64,000 nucleotides of DNA from Desulfobulbaceae bacterium UBA2273 (lineage in GTDB: Bacteria; Desulfobacterota; Desulfobulbia; Desulfobulbales; Desulfurivibrionaceae), in the NCBI GenBank assembly GCA_002347095.1, contig DDWZ01000027.1, forward strand, positions 23,892-87,891, written 5' to 3'. The position numbers and the translations under genes were made by a program. Position 1 is the stretch's first letter, and each line of letters begins with the position of its first letter. Of this stretch, positions 44,734 to 54,576 are shown piece by piece. A model generated the notes under the pieces. It was not told the origin of the DNA, made no database searches, and saw nothing but the letters and a program-made list of their open reading frames with translations.

Positions 44734-47322
44734 TCATCCCCTGCCGAAGGTAAGCCCTGCCTCGCCCCGATCCACCACGATGGTGTCGCCCTCACCAAAG
44801 GTGCCGTCCAGGATCTTCATGGCCAGCCCGTCCTGAACATACCGCTGGATGGCGCGTTTGAGCGGCCTTGCCCCGTAACTCGGGTCGTAGCCCACCTCGA
44901 TCAGGTACTCCTTGGCCGCGTCGGTCAGGCTGACGCTGAACTTCTGCTCGGCCAGCCGCTGGGTGAGCAGCCCCACCTGGATGTCGATGATCCGGGCAAG
45001 ATGTTCCTTGCCCAGGGAATGGAAGATGATGATCTCATCGATCCGGTTCAAGAACTCGGGCCGGAACTGGGCATGGAGGATGGCGTCGATCTGGGTCTGC
45101 ATCTCCGCTCTCCGGCTCTCGCCAAGCTCCATGATCAACTGGCTGCCCAGGTTCGAGGTCATGATCAGGATGGTATTCTTGAAATCCACGGTCCTGCCCT
45201 TGCCGTCGGTCAAGCGGCCGTCGTCCAGGATCTGCAGCAAGACGTTGAACACATCCGGGTGCGCCTTTTCGATCTCGTCAAAAAGGATGACCGAATAGGG
45301 CCTGCGCCGCACCGCCTCGGTGAGATAGCCGCCCTCCTCGTAGCCCACATAGCCCGGAGGCGCGCCGATCAGGCGGGAAACCGAATGCTTTTCCATGAAC
45401 TCGGACATATCGATCCGGATCATGGCCTTTTCCGTATCAAAGAGAAAATGGGCCAGACTCCGGGCCAGCTCGGTCTTGCCCACACCGGTGGGGCCTAAAA
45501 AGATAAAAGAGCCCAGGGGCCGGTTGGGGTCCTGGAGCCCGGCCCGGGCACGGCGCACCGCATTGGCCACGGCGGTGATCGCCTCCTGCTGCCCCACCAC
45601 CCGCCGGGCCAGCTCGGTATCGGCATGGACCAGCTTTTCCTTTTCCCCGGAGAGCAAGCGGTCCACCGGGATGCCGGTCCACTTGGCCACCACCTGGGCC
45701 ACATCCTCTTCATCCACCTCTTCCTTGAGCATCTTGCGATCCTGCTGGATCTCGGCAAGATGCGTATTTTCGGAGGTAAGCTGCTTTTCCAGCTCCACGA
45801 TCTTGCCGTAGCGGATCTCCGCCACCTTGCTGAGATCGCCCTGGCGCTCGGCCTGTTGCTCGGCCACCCGCGCTTCGTCGATATCGCTTTTGATCTTTCT
45901 GATCTTCTGGATGATATCCCGCTCCAACTGCCAATGGCCCTTCATGGCGGTCAGGCTCTCGTTCAACTCGGCAAGCTCCGCCTCGATCTTGGCCAGCCGC
46001 TCTTTCGAGCCCACATCACTTTCTTTTCTCAGGGCCTCGCGCTCGATCTCCAGCATGATCCGCTTACGATCCACCTCGTCGATCTCGGTGGGCATGGAAT
46101 CGATCTCGATCCGCAGACGGGAGGCTGCCTCGTCGATGAGGTCGATGGCCTTGTCCGGCAAAAAGCGGTCGGTGATGTAGCGGTTGGACAAGGTCGCCGC
46201 CGCAACGGTGGCCGAATCCTTGATCCGCACCCCATGGTGGACCTCGTATTTCTCCTTGATCCCGCGCAGGATGGCGATGGTGTCGTCCAAGGAGGGCTCC
46301 TGCACCAGAACCTGCTGGAAGCGGCGCTCAAAGGCGGCATCCTTTTCGATGTACTTGCGGTATTCGTTCAGGGTGGTGGCGCCGACGCAGTGCAGCTCGC
46401 CCCGGGCCAGGGCGGGCTTGAGCATGTTGGAGGCGTCCATGGCCCCTTCCGCGGCCCCGGCCCCGACCAAGGTGTGGATCTCGTCGATGAAGAGGATGAC
46501 CTCCCCTTCCCGTTTCTGCACCTCCTTGAGCACCGCCTTGAGCCGATCCTCGAACTCGCCCCGGTACTTGGCCCCGGCCACCAGCGCGCCCAAATCGAGG
46601 GACAACACCTGCTTGTTGCGCAGGGTTTCCGGCACATCGCCGTTGACGATGCGCTGGGCCAACCCCTCGACAATGGCGGTCTTACCCACCCCGGGCTCAC
46701 CGATCAAGACCGGGTTGTTCTTAGTCCTCCGGGAAAGGACCTGGATCACCCTCCGCACCTCGTCATCCCGGCCGATTACCGGGTCGAGCTTGCCTTGCCG
46801 GGCAACATCGGTGAGGTTGCGGGCATATTTCTCCAGGGCCTGGTACTTCTCCTCGGGGTTAGGGTCGGTGACCCGCTGGCTGCCACGGATGGCAACCAGG
46901 GCCTGCAAAAAGGCCTCACGGGTTACCCCTTTGCGCTTGAAGGCCTGGGCCGCCGGAGAGTCCTTGTCGTCGAGCACCGCGAGAATAAGATGCTCCAGGC
47001 TGACGTACTCGTCCTGCATCTCGCCTGCCACCTTGAAGGCCCGGTCCAGCAGGGCCTGAAACCGTTTTCCGGCATAGGCCTGGGTGTAGCCGCCGCCGCT
47101 CACCTGGGGCAGCTTGGTCAGCAGCGCATCCATCTCCTGCCTCAGCAGACCCGGGTCCACCCCCATCTTCTGCAGAATGGGCACCACCACCCCATCGGGC
47201 TGATCAAGAAGAACCCGCATGAGGTGCTCGGGCTGTATTTCCTGATGCCCCTTGCCCTGGGCCAGATTTTGGGCAGCCTGCACCGCTTCCTGCGATTTCA
47301 CCGTGAATTTATCAAACTGCAT
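44734..47322 (-). CDS. clpB: ClpB disaggregase
   Basis: 862 residues, full length. N-terminal Clp-N domain ([18 protein letters not shown]), NBD1 with [15 protein letters not shown] and [12 protein letters not shown], the coiled-coil middle domain (~residues 400-530, rich in E/K/R) that separates ClpB from ClpA, and NBD2 with [12 protein letters not shown] and [11 protein letters not shown]. Works with DnaK to dissolve aggregates. A sigma-70 like promoter sits 66 nt upstream; no CIRCE or clear heat-shock sigma box seen. Confidence 0.97.
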   Translation of the reverse strand: MQFDKFTVKSQEAVQAAQNLAQGKGHQEIQPEHLMRVLLDQPDGVVVPILQKMGVDPGLLRQEMDALLTKLPQVSGGGYTQAYAGKRFQALLDRAFKVAGEMQDEYVSLEHLILAVLDDKDSPAAQAFKRKGVTREAFLQALVAIRGSQRVTDPNPEEKYQALEKYARNLTDVARQGKLDPVIGRDDEVRRVIQVLSRRTKNNPVLIGEPGVGKTAIVEGLAQRIVNGDVPETLRNKQVLSLDLGALVAGAKYRGEFEDRLKAVLKEVQKREGEVILFIDEIHTLVGAGAAEGAMDASNMLKPALARGELHCVGATTLNEYRKYIEKDAAFERRFQQVLVQEPSLDDTIAILRGIKEKYEVHHGVRIKDSATVAAATLSNRYITDRFLPDKAIDLIDEAASRLRIEIDSMPTEIDEVDRKRIMLEIEREALRKESDVGSKERLAKIEAELAELNESLTAMKGHWQLERDIIQKIRKIKSDIDEARVAEQQAERQGDLSKVAEIRYGKIVELEKQLTSENTHLAEIQQDRKMLKEEVDEEDVAQVVAKWTGIPVDRLLSGEKEKLVHADTELARRVVGQQEAITAVANAVRRARAGLQDPNRPLGSFIFLGPTGVGKTELARSLAHFLFDTEKAMIRIDMSEFMEKHSVSRLIGAPPGYVGYEEGGYLTEAVRRRPYSVILFDEIEKAHPDVFNVLLQILDDGRLTDGKGRTVDFKNTILIMTSNLGSQLIMELGESRRAEMQTQIDAILHAQFRPEFLNRIDEIIIFHSLGKEHLARIIDIQVGLLTQRLAEQKFSVSLTDAAKEYLIEVGYDPSYGARPLKRAIQRYVQDGLAMKILDGTFGEGDTIVVDRGEAGLTFGRG

Positions 47323-47387
47323 AGCCGTTGCTCCTTAAACAGAAGAAGATGATCAGCCAGGCACCCCCCCGGCCGTGTTCTGCAACT

Positions 47388-47416
47388 ACCGTAAGCTCGC
47401 CCCCAGCCGCTGTCAA
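47388..47416 (-). promoter_or_regulatory. Putative sigma-70 promoter of clpB
   Basis: On the minus strand, -35 TTGACA (47411-47416) and -10 TACGGT (47388-47393) separated by 17 nt, ~65 nt upstream of the clpB start. The -35 is a consensus match; the -10 is weak. Confidence 0.45.
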
Positions 47417-47519
47417 GGGGAGGTCCGTCAAACTTTTGACAGAGGCAATTGCGGCGGATTTGTTGGCTCCTTTGGTAATTCCTAAAGAAATGGGGGAAGG
47501 AGTCGTTCTGCAGTTTTTC

Positions 47520-47896
47520 TTTCTTCTTTTGCGTGCCCAAAAGAAGAAACAAGAAAAAGGCACCCCAGCCAGTCCTGGCCCTGCGGGCTTCCCTTGCTTC
47601 TCGACGAGGGCGGGACGCTAAAAAACTCGGGCTTCGCCCTCAAACAGTTTTAGCGTCTTTTTCCGCCCCCGTCTGCGAGGCGCGGCAGGACAAATGGGGG
47701 AGAAGAAGAAAATTCCCATTGGCACGCCGCCGAGCACCGGAGAGGCTGCCGAAAAGGGGATTTGCACTGTCTGAGCGCAGCGAGTTTGCAAAGCCCCGGC
47801 AGCATCGAGGAGCACAGGGCATCCCGCCTTCGGCGGGACAAGTGACACGGGGGCCCTTTCTTTGGTTCGTTTCTTTGGGCAAGCAAAGAAATGAAC
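47520..47896. repeat. Interspersed hairpin-ended repeat, full-length copy 3
   Basis: ~377 bp with a hairpin at each end. Left: 12-bp perfect inverted repeat 47520-47531 with 47538-47549 (loop CGTGCC); right: 13-bp inverted repeat 47865-47877 with 47884-47896 (loop GGCAAG, one mismatch). Interior holds an inverted CGTCTGCGAGGCGC region and a CCCGCC/GGCGGG hairpin. The two other copies (849-1043 and 6911-7136) match its right and left parts. No transposase. Sits in the gap 47323-48038 with no gene. Confidence 0.8.
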
Positions 47897-48038
47897 AAAC
47901 TGATTTTATTCCGTAGCCCCCAAAAGTTCCAAGGAACCCTTTTTTTACCCATCCACCCCACATACCCTTTGCCTTAACCAAGCCCTCGGGGATATATAAA
48001 GCTTGTCCCGTTTTTCAACTCTATCTTCAGGATAGCAC

Positions 48039-49286
48039 ATGCCAGATCTTGCCCTGATCATTTTTATTATAACCTATTTCGGCGTGGCCCTCGGCCGGAT
48101 TCCCGGCCTGATGCTGGACCGGACCGGCATCGCCCTGCTGGGGGCAATCGCCATGATCGCCAGCGGTATCGTGCCGCTCACCGAGGCCATGACCGCCATC
48201 GACCTGCCCACCATCATTCTGCTCTATTCGCTGATGGTGCTTTCCGCCCAGCTCCGGTTGGGCGGCTTCTACACCTGGGTGATCAACAGCACCACCGGGA
48301 TACTGGACCACCCCCGGCTTTTTCTCCTCACCAGCATGCTGACGGCGGCCCTGCTTTCCGCCCTGCTGGCCAATGACATTGTCTGCCTGGCCTTTACCCC
48401 GGTCCTCTGCCTCGTCCTGCTCAAAAAGGGGCTCAACCCCCTGCCCTTTCTCCTGGGCCTTGCCGCGGCGAGCAACATCGGCTCCGCCGCCACCATCATC
48501 GGCAACCCCCAGAACATGCTGATCGGCCAGGTCGGCCGGTTGCACTTCGGCAGCTTCCTGCTCTGGTGCGGACCGCCAACGCTCATCGCCCTGGCCGGCG
48601 CCTACGGTATTCTCTGCCGCACCTACACGGGCCGTTTTGCCATTGCCACGGCTCGCCAAACCGCGGAACAAACACCCGGTTGGCCCGAGCTCGATCGCTG
48701 GCAAAGCGGTAAGGGACTTCTGGCCATGCTGGCCCTGGTTGGGCTGTTCTTCACGCCCATCCCCAGGGAGCTTTCCGCCATCACCGTGGCCGGAATCCTG
48801 CTGTGCAGCCGGAAAATGCACTCCCGCCGGATCATGGAACTGGTGGACTGGCACCTGATCACCCTGTTCTGCGCCCTGTTCATCGTGGTCCACGGCATAA
48901 CCAGCCGCGAGATCCCCCGGCTGCTCATGGAGGCCATGGCCGGACACGGCTTGACCATCACCAACCTCTTTGCCCTCACCGGTATCTCCGCCCTGCTGAG
49001 CAATCTGGTCAGCAATGTGCCCGCCGCCATGTTCCTGGTGAAGTTCCTCGACCCAGGGGTGCCGGAGCAGTGGTACGTTCTGGCCCTGTCCAGCACCTTT
49101 GCCGGAAACCTGGTCATCATCGGCAGCATCGCCAATCTCATCGTCATCGAGCAGGCCAGGAAATTCCAGATCGAGATCAGCTTTAAGGAACACGCCAGGG
49201 TTGGCATCCCGATTACGCTTTTTTCTCTGCTCATCCTGGTTTTGCTGGTATACTTGCGGTACTCCCTCGTGCTCCTGCAGGGATAA
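48039..49286 (+). CDS. ArsB/NhaD-superfamily (SLC13-like) membrane transporter
   Basis: 415 residues, about 10-12 hydrophobic helices. The ANDIVCLAFTPVLCL and NIGSAATIIGNPQN segments and SNLVSNVPAAMFLV are the paired helix-hairpin signatures of the ion transporter superfamily (ArsB, NhaD, DASS). Whether the substrate is Na+/H+, arsenite, or an organic acid cannot be told. Start 48039; 41 nt before the MscS gene. Confidence 0.82.
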   Translation: MPDLALIIFIITYFGVALGRIPGLMLDRTGIALLGAIAMIASGIVPLTEAMTAIDLPTIILLYSLMVLSAQLRLGGFYTWVINSTTGILDHPRLFLLTSMLTAALLSALLANDIVCLAFTPVLCLVLLKKGLNPLPFLLGLAAASNIGSAATIIGNPQNMLIGQVGRLHFGSFLLWCGPPTLIALAGAYGILCRTYTGRFAIATARQTAEQTPGWPELDRWQSGKGLLAMLALVGLFFTPIPRELSAITVAGILLCSRKMHSRRIMELVDWHLITLFCALFIVVHGITSREIPRLLMEAMAGHGLTITNLFALTGISALLSNLVSNVPAAMFLVKFLDPGVPEQWYVLALSSTFAGNLVIIGSIANLIVIEQARKFQIEISFKEHARVGIPITLFSLLILVLLVYLRYSLVLLQG

Positions 49287-49327
49287 CATTCACACCCTTA
49301 CTCCTTTCTCCCACGGAACCATCTCGT

Positions 49328-50671
49328 ATGAAAAGCCTCTGGCTTTCCGCAATCCGCGAAAAAAAGCTTACAGTCGTTCACGACTGGCTGCTCCGGCATG
49401 TCCTGACCTACGACAACCTTGCCCAGGCGCTGCTTATCATCGCGGCCCTGCTCATCGCCTTTCTGGTCGGCAACAGAATCAACCGGAAATTTTCCACGCC
49501 CGAACTGCCGCAAAAACGTTTCGGCCAATTTCTCGTTGCCGTGCTGCCCTTGGCCACGCCTCTGCTCTGGCTTTTCCTGCAACTGGTTTCGCTGCTGGTC
49601 GCCGTGGAAGCCGAGTGGCCGCACAATCTGCTCACCATTGTCGTCCATCTGCTGGCTGCCTGGATTGTTATCCGGACCGCCTCCCTGTTTTTTAACAACA
49701 CCGCCTGGATCAGACTGATTGCCGTCCTCGCCTGGACCCTTGCCGCCCTCAATATCTTGGATCTGCTGAGACCGACCATCAGCCTGCTTGATCGCTTCGC
49801 CCTCAAGTTCGGCGGGCTGCGCATTTCGCTGCTCACCGTGTTCACAGGCTTCCTGACCCTGGCGCTGCTGCTGTGGGGAGCCCGCCTCCTCTCCCATCTG
49901 CTGGAAAAGCGCATCCGGGAGAACTCGACGCTTTCGCCTTCCATCCAGGTGCTGTTCATCAAGCTCTCCAAAATCACCCTCATCACCGCCGCCATCCTGG
50001 TAGGGTTGCGGATCGTCGGCCTCGACCTCACCGGCTTCACCATCTTCACCGGCGCGGTGGGCGTGGGCATCGGCTTCGGGTTGCAGAAGATCTTCTCCAA
50101 CCTGATCAGCGGCATCATCCTCCTGCTGGACAAATCCATCAAGCCCGGCGACGTGATCACCGTGGGCGAGACCTATGGCTGGGTCAACTCCCTGGGCGCC
50201 CGCTACACCTCGCTCATTGCTCCGGACGGCAAGGAGTTCCTGATCCCCAACGAGGATCTCATCACCCAGCAGGTGGAAAACTGGTCGTTCAGCAACAGCA
50301 CCGTCTGCCTGATTATTCCGGTGGGCATTTCCTACAACGCGGACGTGCGCAAGGCCATGGCCCTCTGCGAGGAGGCGGCCCGGCAGACGGCGCGGATCAT
50401 CCAGGATCCGCCGCCCCGGTGCCTCCTCGTCGCCTTTGGCGAGAGCTCCGTCGATCTGGAGCTGGGCGCCTGGATCAACGATCCGGCCAACGGGGTCAAG
50501 AATGTAAAGAGCGATGTTCTTTTGAAGATCTGGGAAACCTTCCAGAAAGAGGGCATGGAAATCCCCTTTCCGCAACGGGATGTCCACATCAGAACCATGC
50601 CGCCCGGCACAGAAGGCATGGCCGGGAAAGCGCCGGAGCCACCCCCTGCCGGCAATACCCTGCCCGGCTAA
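49328..50671 (+). CDS. MscS-family mechanosensitive channel (large form)
   Basis: 447 residues with about five membrane helices then the MscS core: pore helix TGAVGVGIGFGLQKIFSNLISGIILL, and the beta domain from LDKSIKPGDVITVG to the DVRKAMALC cytoplasmic cage. Releases solutes on hypo-osmotic shock. A second MscS lies at 53.5 kb on the other strand. Confidence 0.92.
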   Translation: MKSLWLSAIREKKLTVVHDWLLRHVLTYDNLAQALLIIAALLIAFLVGNRINRKFSTPELPQKRFGQFLVAVLPLATPLLWLFLQLVSLLVAVEAEWPHNLLTIVVHLLAAWIVIRTASLFFNNTAWIRLIAVLAWTLAALNILDLLRPTISLLDRFALKFGGLRISLLTVFTGFLTLALLLWGARLLSHLLEKRIRENSTLSPSIQVLFIKLSKITLITAAILVGLRIVGLDLTGFTIFTGAVGVGIGFGLQKIFSNLISGIILLLDKSIKPGDVITVGETYGWVNSLGARYTSLIAPDGKEFLIPNEDLITQQVENWSFSNSTVCLIIPVGISYNADVRKAMALCEEAARQTARIIQDPPPRCLLVAFGESSVDLELGAWINDPANGVKNVKSDVLLKIWETFQKEGMEIPFPQRDVHIRTMPPGTEGMAGKAPEPPPAGNTLPG

Positions 50672-50701
50672 GGGGTCGAGACACCATCACGGGAGAGTCC
50701 C

Positions 50702-51628
50702 ATGCACAAGAGTCTCAAAAATGCGCTGGTGGGAGCAATCGAGGCCGGCGGCACCAAATTCGTCTGCGCGGTGGGCACCTGCCCGCAGGACCTGGACCGG
50801 ATCGAGTTTCCGTCCGGAGATAGTCCCGAGCACGTCCTTGCCCAGGTCACGGACTGGCTTGGCGAGCAACAACGCCGGCGCGGGAAGCTCCAGGCCATTG
50901 GGATCGGCTCCTTCGGCCCAATCGATCTCCACCGGGATTCTCCGACCTACGGACAGATCACCTCGACCCCCAAATCCGGCTGGCGAAACACCGACATTCT
51001 CGGCGCGGTGCGCAGGGTATTCCCGGATATCCCCCTGGCCTTCGACACGGATGTGAACGGCGCCGCCCTCGGCGAATTTTACTGGGGCAACGGCGAAGGC
51101 CTGCACGATTTCATCTACATCACGATCGGCACGGGCATCGGCGGGGGAGTCATGGTGGGGGGGCAGCTCCTGCACGGACTTGTCCATTCCGAGATGGGAC
51201 ACCTGCGGCTGCCCCGCATTCCGGGCGATGCCTTTGCCGGGGTATGCCCGTTTCATGGCGACTGCTGGGAAGGATTGTGCTCCGGCCCGGCGCTTTTGGC
51301 GCGGGCGAAGATGGCGGCGGAAGCGATTCCGCCGGAGCATGAAGCCTGGGACAGGGAGACGCAGTACATTGCCTACGCCGTTGCCAATCTGGTGTGCGTG
51401 TTATCCCCCCAACGGGTGATCATCGGCGGCAGCGTCAGAAAGGGTGGGCAGCTTGGCCAGGACCGGTTTTTCCGGATGGTCCGCACGCGGGTGCGAATCG
51501 CCCTGAACGATTACCTCGTTTCCCCACCGCTGCAAGAGGATATCGACCGCTTCATCGTGCCGCCGCTTCTTGGGGATGACGCCGGCATCTGCGGAGCCAT
51601 CGCCCTGGCCCAACGAGAAATCGCCTAG
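50702..51628 (+). CDS. ROK-family sugar kinase (fructokinase/glucokinase-like)
   Basis: 308 residues. N-terminal phosphate loop GAIEAGGTKFVCAVG, IGTGIGGGVMVGG, and the zinc-binding ROK motif with His in VHSEMGHLRL and CPFHGDCWEG. The GxEAGGTK form is usual in fructokinase-like ROK proteins, fitting the sucrose-cleaving enzyme 3 kb away; the substrate is inferred. Starts 30 nt after the MscS gene. Confidence 0.85.
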   Translation: MHKSLKNALVGAIEAGGTKFVCAVGTCPQDLDRIEFPSGDSPEHVLAQVTDWLGEQQRRRGKLQAIGIGSFGPIDLHRDSPTYGQITSTPKSGWRNTDILGAVRRVFPDIPLAFDTDVNGAALGEFYWGNGEGLHDFIYITIGTGIGGGVMVGGQLLHGLVHSEMGHLRLPRIPGDAFAGVCPFHGDCWEGLCSGPALLARAKMAAEAIPPEHEAWDRETQYIAYAVANLVCVLSPQRVIIGGSVRKGGQLGQDRFFRMVRTRVRIALNDYLVSPPLQEDIDRFIVPPLLGDDAGICGAIALAQREIA

Positions 51629-51746
51629 CCTCTGCCGCACGCGGAGTGCGGAAAGACAGCGGCGTCAGGCAACCCCGGAAAAAACGGCTCTTGGGGAAAG
51701 ATTTTCATTCAGGCATTTTCGCAAAACCACACGATGAGGCGCATAA

Positions 51747-52952
51747 ATGGACGTTGCTTTCGTTTTTCTCATTGCCGGAATAATCATCATGGCGGGATTC
51801 TTCGGCAATGTTTTTTTCGAAAAAACCAAAATATCGGATGTCCTCCTGCTTCTCTGCATCGGCATTTTTCTCGGCCCCGTGCTCGGCCTTATAGAACCGC
51901 AGATCCTTGCGCCCTTCGCCGAATATTTCGGCACCCTCGCCCTCATCATCATCCTCTTCGAGGGCGGGATGGACATGGATATTGACAAGCTGCTCAAGGA
52001 GTTCGGCACAGCCTCGCTCCTGGTCCTCCTGTCCTTTACCATTTCGACCGTTTCCCTGGCCTGCTTTCTCCATTTTGTTCGGGGCTGGGATCTGCTGCTG
52101 AGCCTTCTCCTTGGCGCCATCCTCGGTTGCACCAGCGCCCCGGTGGTCATTCCCATCATCAACAAAATGGGGATCAAGGAGGAAACAAAGACCCTTCTTT
52201 CCATCGAATCGGCGCTCAGCGATGTTCTTGCCGTCATCTGCACCATATCCCTGATAGAAATCATCACCCTCGGCTACATCGGGATCAAAACCCCGTTTCG
52301 CACCATTTTCAGCTCATTTTCCATCGCCATTGTTTTGGGCCTTGTCGCGGGATTGTTCTGGCTGAAGATTCTCAATCACTTCAGCGCACGAAAATATGCA
52401 TACATGTTCACCCTGGCGGCGGTGCTCACAACCTTCGGCGCGGTCAGCTTCCTGGGGGGAAGCGGCGCCATGGCGATACTCGTTTTCGGGATAATCCTCG
52501 GCAACAGCCATGACTTCAGCAAATTCCTGAAAATCAAGAACACTTCCCTTGTGAACAGCACCATCAAATTCTTCCATGGGGAAATGACCTTTTTCATCAG
52601 GACCTTCTTTTTTGTCTACATCGGTATGATGGTTTCCTTTTCCTGGATCGACCTGGACTTCGTGCTGTGCAGTCTCGCCCTGCTCCTTATCATCGTTGTC
52701 GTAAGGTATATGAGCGTCGGGGTTACGGTTGCGCTCTACCCGGAAAAAAAGAACGACCGGGGCCTGATGATGTCCATGCTCCCCCGCGGGCTTGCTTCCG
52801 CGGTTCTGGCGACCTTGCCGGCATCAGCCAACATCAGGGGCAGCGAATACTTCACGGACCTGACCTTCGCCATCATTATCTTCACCAATCTCATCATGAC
52901 GGTGGGGGTCTTTGTTGCCGGCAAAAAGGAGCCAACAAAGGGTGGGCATTGA
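51747..52952 (+). CDS. CPA1-type cation:proton antiporter
   Basis: 401 residues, ~12 membrane helices, Na+/H+ exchanger domain: ILFEGGMDMDID in helix 4 and SAPVVIPIINKMGIKEETKTLLSIESALSDVLAV, where the NDALA-like pair is S-D (ALSD). Homeostasis of Na+ or K+ and pH is expected. The short spacing from the ROK kinase does not prove an operon. Confidence 0.88.
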   Translation: MDVAFVFLIAGIIIMAGFFGNVFFEKTKISDVLLLLCIGIFLGPVLGLIEPQILAPFAEYFGTLALIIILFEGGMDMDIDKLLKEFGTASLLVLLSFTISTVSLACFLHFVRGWDLLLSLLLGAILGCTSAPVVIPIINKMGIKEETKTLLSIESALSDVLAVICTISLIEIITLGYIGIKTPFRTIFSSFSIAIVLGLVAGLFWLKILNHFSARKYAYMFTLAAVLTTFGAVSFLGGSGAMAILVFGIILGNSHDFSKFLKIKNTSLVNSTIKFFHGEMTFFIRTFFFVYIGMMVSFSWIDLDFVLCSLALLLIIVVVRYMSVGVTVALYPEKKNDRGLMMSMLPRGLASAVLATLPASANIRGSEYFTDLTFAIIIFTNLIMTVGVFVAGKKEPTKGGH

Positions 52953-53018
52953 ACCCCAACGACTATGATCCCTCCCGGATTTTCCTAAAAAAAGGCTTTC
53001 CCGGAAATTCCCCCCACA

Positions 53019-53495
53019 TCATCCCTTGGTTCTTTCGAGCCGGTCTTCCAGTTCACCGATGTAGGCGCTGAGCGTGTTTCCCGACTCTTCTATCGCGGAG
53101 CGCAGATCCCGGTCGAGCTGAGCGAGCCTTGCCAGCATGGCCGCCCTCGTTTCAGCGTCCGCATCGGCCTGTTTTTTCAACGCCTCCTCCAGAAACCCGC
53201 GCAGTTCCGTGAACCGCGATGCCTCGGCCTGGTCGGCAAGCTCGTGGCAGGCCTGCAATTCCCGTGCGTTCCGGCGTGTGTCGAGCAGCAGCGAAGTCTG
53301 CAAATACACCACGAACACCAAGAACAGCACCACGAGAAAGACCGTCATCCCAAGCATGACCAGGCCGAGCGGCGCCTGAATGTTCGCGACCCCCAAGGAA
53401 AGCGTGGCCGGCGCCATGAAGGCGCTCCAGTTGAGCGCGGCAAAAGAAGCAATTGCAACCAGGACAATCAGCAAAAACAGTGTACGCACCTTCAT
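53019..53495 (-). CDS. LapA-like two-helix membrane protein with coiled tail
   Basis: 158 residues. Two N-terminal helices (LFLLIVLVAIASFAALNW and LGLVMLGMTVFLVVLFLVFVVYL), then an acidic/basic helical tail. Resembles the LapA/DUF1049 family. Start 53495 (MKVRTLF) after AGGAG; 19 nt after the MscS gene on the same strand, so probably co-transcribed. Confidence 0.7.
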   Translation of the reverse strand: MKVRTLFLLIVLVAIASFAALNWSAFMAPATLSLGVANIQAPLGLVMLGMTVFLVVLFLVFVVYLQTSLLLDTRRNARELQACHELADQAEASRFTELRGFLEEALKKQADADAETRAAMLARLAQLDRDLRSAIEESGNTLSAYIGELEDRLERTKG

Positions 53496-53514
53496 TGTGA
53501 CCACTCTCCTTTTT

Positions 53515-54492
53515 TTACGTTGTTGCCCAACTTGGCTCTCTCCGGGTATCCCCGGATTCAGGGGACGATACTTCTCCGCTGTTTTCCTCTCTCTTTTTGC
53601 GCTCAAGCAGATGCACCGCAAACGGCTTGCTTGCCTCGCCGAAGTAAACGGTCTGATGCGGAAAGGGAATCTCGATGCCCCTGGCGTCAAAAGCCTGCTT
53701 GACCCGGCGCAGAAACTCGCGGCCCACCGCCCATTGCTGGATGGGCACGGTTTTGATCCTGCCCTTGATAACCACGGCCGAATTATCCAGCTTGTCCACC
53801 CCGAAAATCTCGGGCTCCTCCAGGATCATCGGGCCGAAAACCGCATCCTGTTTCAGCTCCCGCCCGACCTCCTCCAGAATCGTGACCACCGCATCGGTGT
53901 TTTCCTTGTAGGCCACCCCGATATCGAAGACATAGGCGGACCATTCCTTGGTGAGATTGCTGAGGCTAGTGACCGCGCCATTGGGAAAGATATGCACCAC
54001 CCCGCCGAGATCCCGCAGGATGATGGTGCGAAAATTGATCTCTTCCACCAACCCGCCGGTGCCGTTGATGATCGCCACGTCCCCCACCCGGATCTGGTCT
54101 TCCAGGATGATGAAAAAACCGGAAATAACATCCCGGACCAGATTCTGGCCGCCGAACCCCACGGCCAGGCCGACGATTCCGGCGCTTGCCAGAATGGGAG
54201 CGATTTCCACCCCCACTTCCTTCAGAATCACCAGGCCGACAACCAGCCAGAGGACAACGATCCCCCCCTGCCGGACCAGGAGGATCAGGGTTTCGACCCG
54301 TTTCGTATACTCGGTCCGCGCTTCATGGGCGGCCTGGGCCCGCTCATCGAGGCGGTTTTTCAGCCTGCCCAGCAGCTTGTCGAGAAGCGAGCGGAAAAAC
54401 CAGGCGACAACCACGATGAACAGCAGCCGGAAACTGGTCTGGGCAAGGAGTTTCCAGTCAAAAATTCCCAGATATTCGTTGAGTAAATCCAT
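53515..54492 (-). CDS. MscS-family mechanosensitive channel (small form)
   Basis: 325 residues. Three membrane helices; pore helix ILASAGIVGLAVGFGGQNLVRDVISGFFIILED, beta domain with IRVGDVAIINGTGGLVEEI and C-terminal cage. A second, shorter MscS than at 49.3 kb. The ATG at 54492 is chosen over an upstream TTG. C-terminus has a long charged tail. Confidence 0.9.
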   Translation of the reverse strand: MDLLNEYLGIFDWKLLAQTSFRLLFIVVVAWFFRSLLDKLLGRLKNRLDERAQAAHEARTEYTKRVETLILLVRQGGIVVLWLVVGLVILKEVGVEIAPILASAGIVGLAVGFGGQNLVRDVISGFFIILEDQIRVGDVAIINGTGGLVEEINFRTIILRDLGGVVHIFPNGAVTSLSNLTKEWSAYVFDIGVAYKENTDAVVTILEEVGRELKQDAVFGPMILEEPEIFGVDKLDNSAVVIKGRIKTVPIQQWAVGREFLRRVKQAFDARGIEIPFPHQTVYFGEASKPFAVHLLERKKREENSGEVSSPESGDTRREPSWATT

Positions 54493-54576
54493 AACACCGT
54501 ATCCGTTGGTCCGTTTGCCCCGAAGCAAAGAAGCATCCGGACGGGTTTACAGGCGCTCATTGCGACCCTCCCCTTT

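Noticed and set aside
45625..47352. 575-codon plus-strand frame
   Set aside because: Antisense to clpB, whose motifs are complete; no features of its own.
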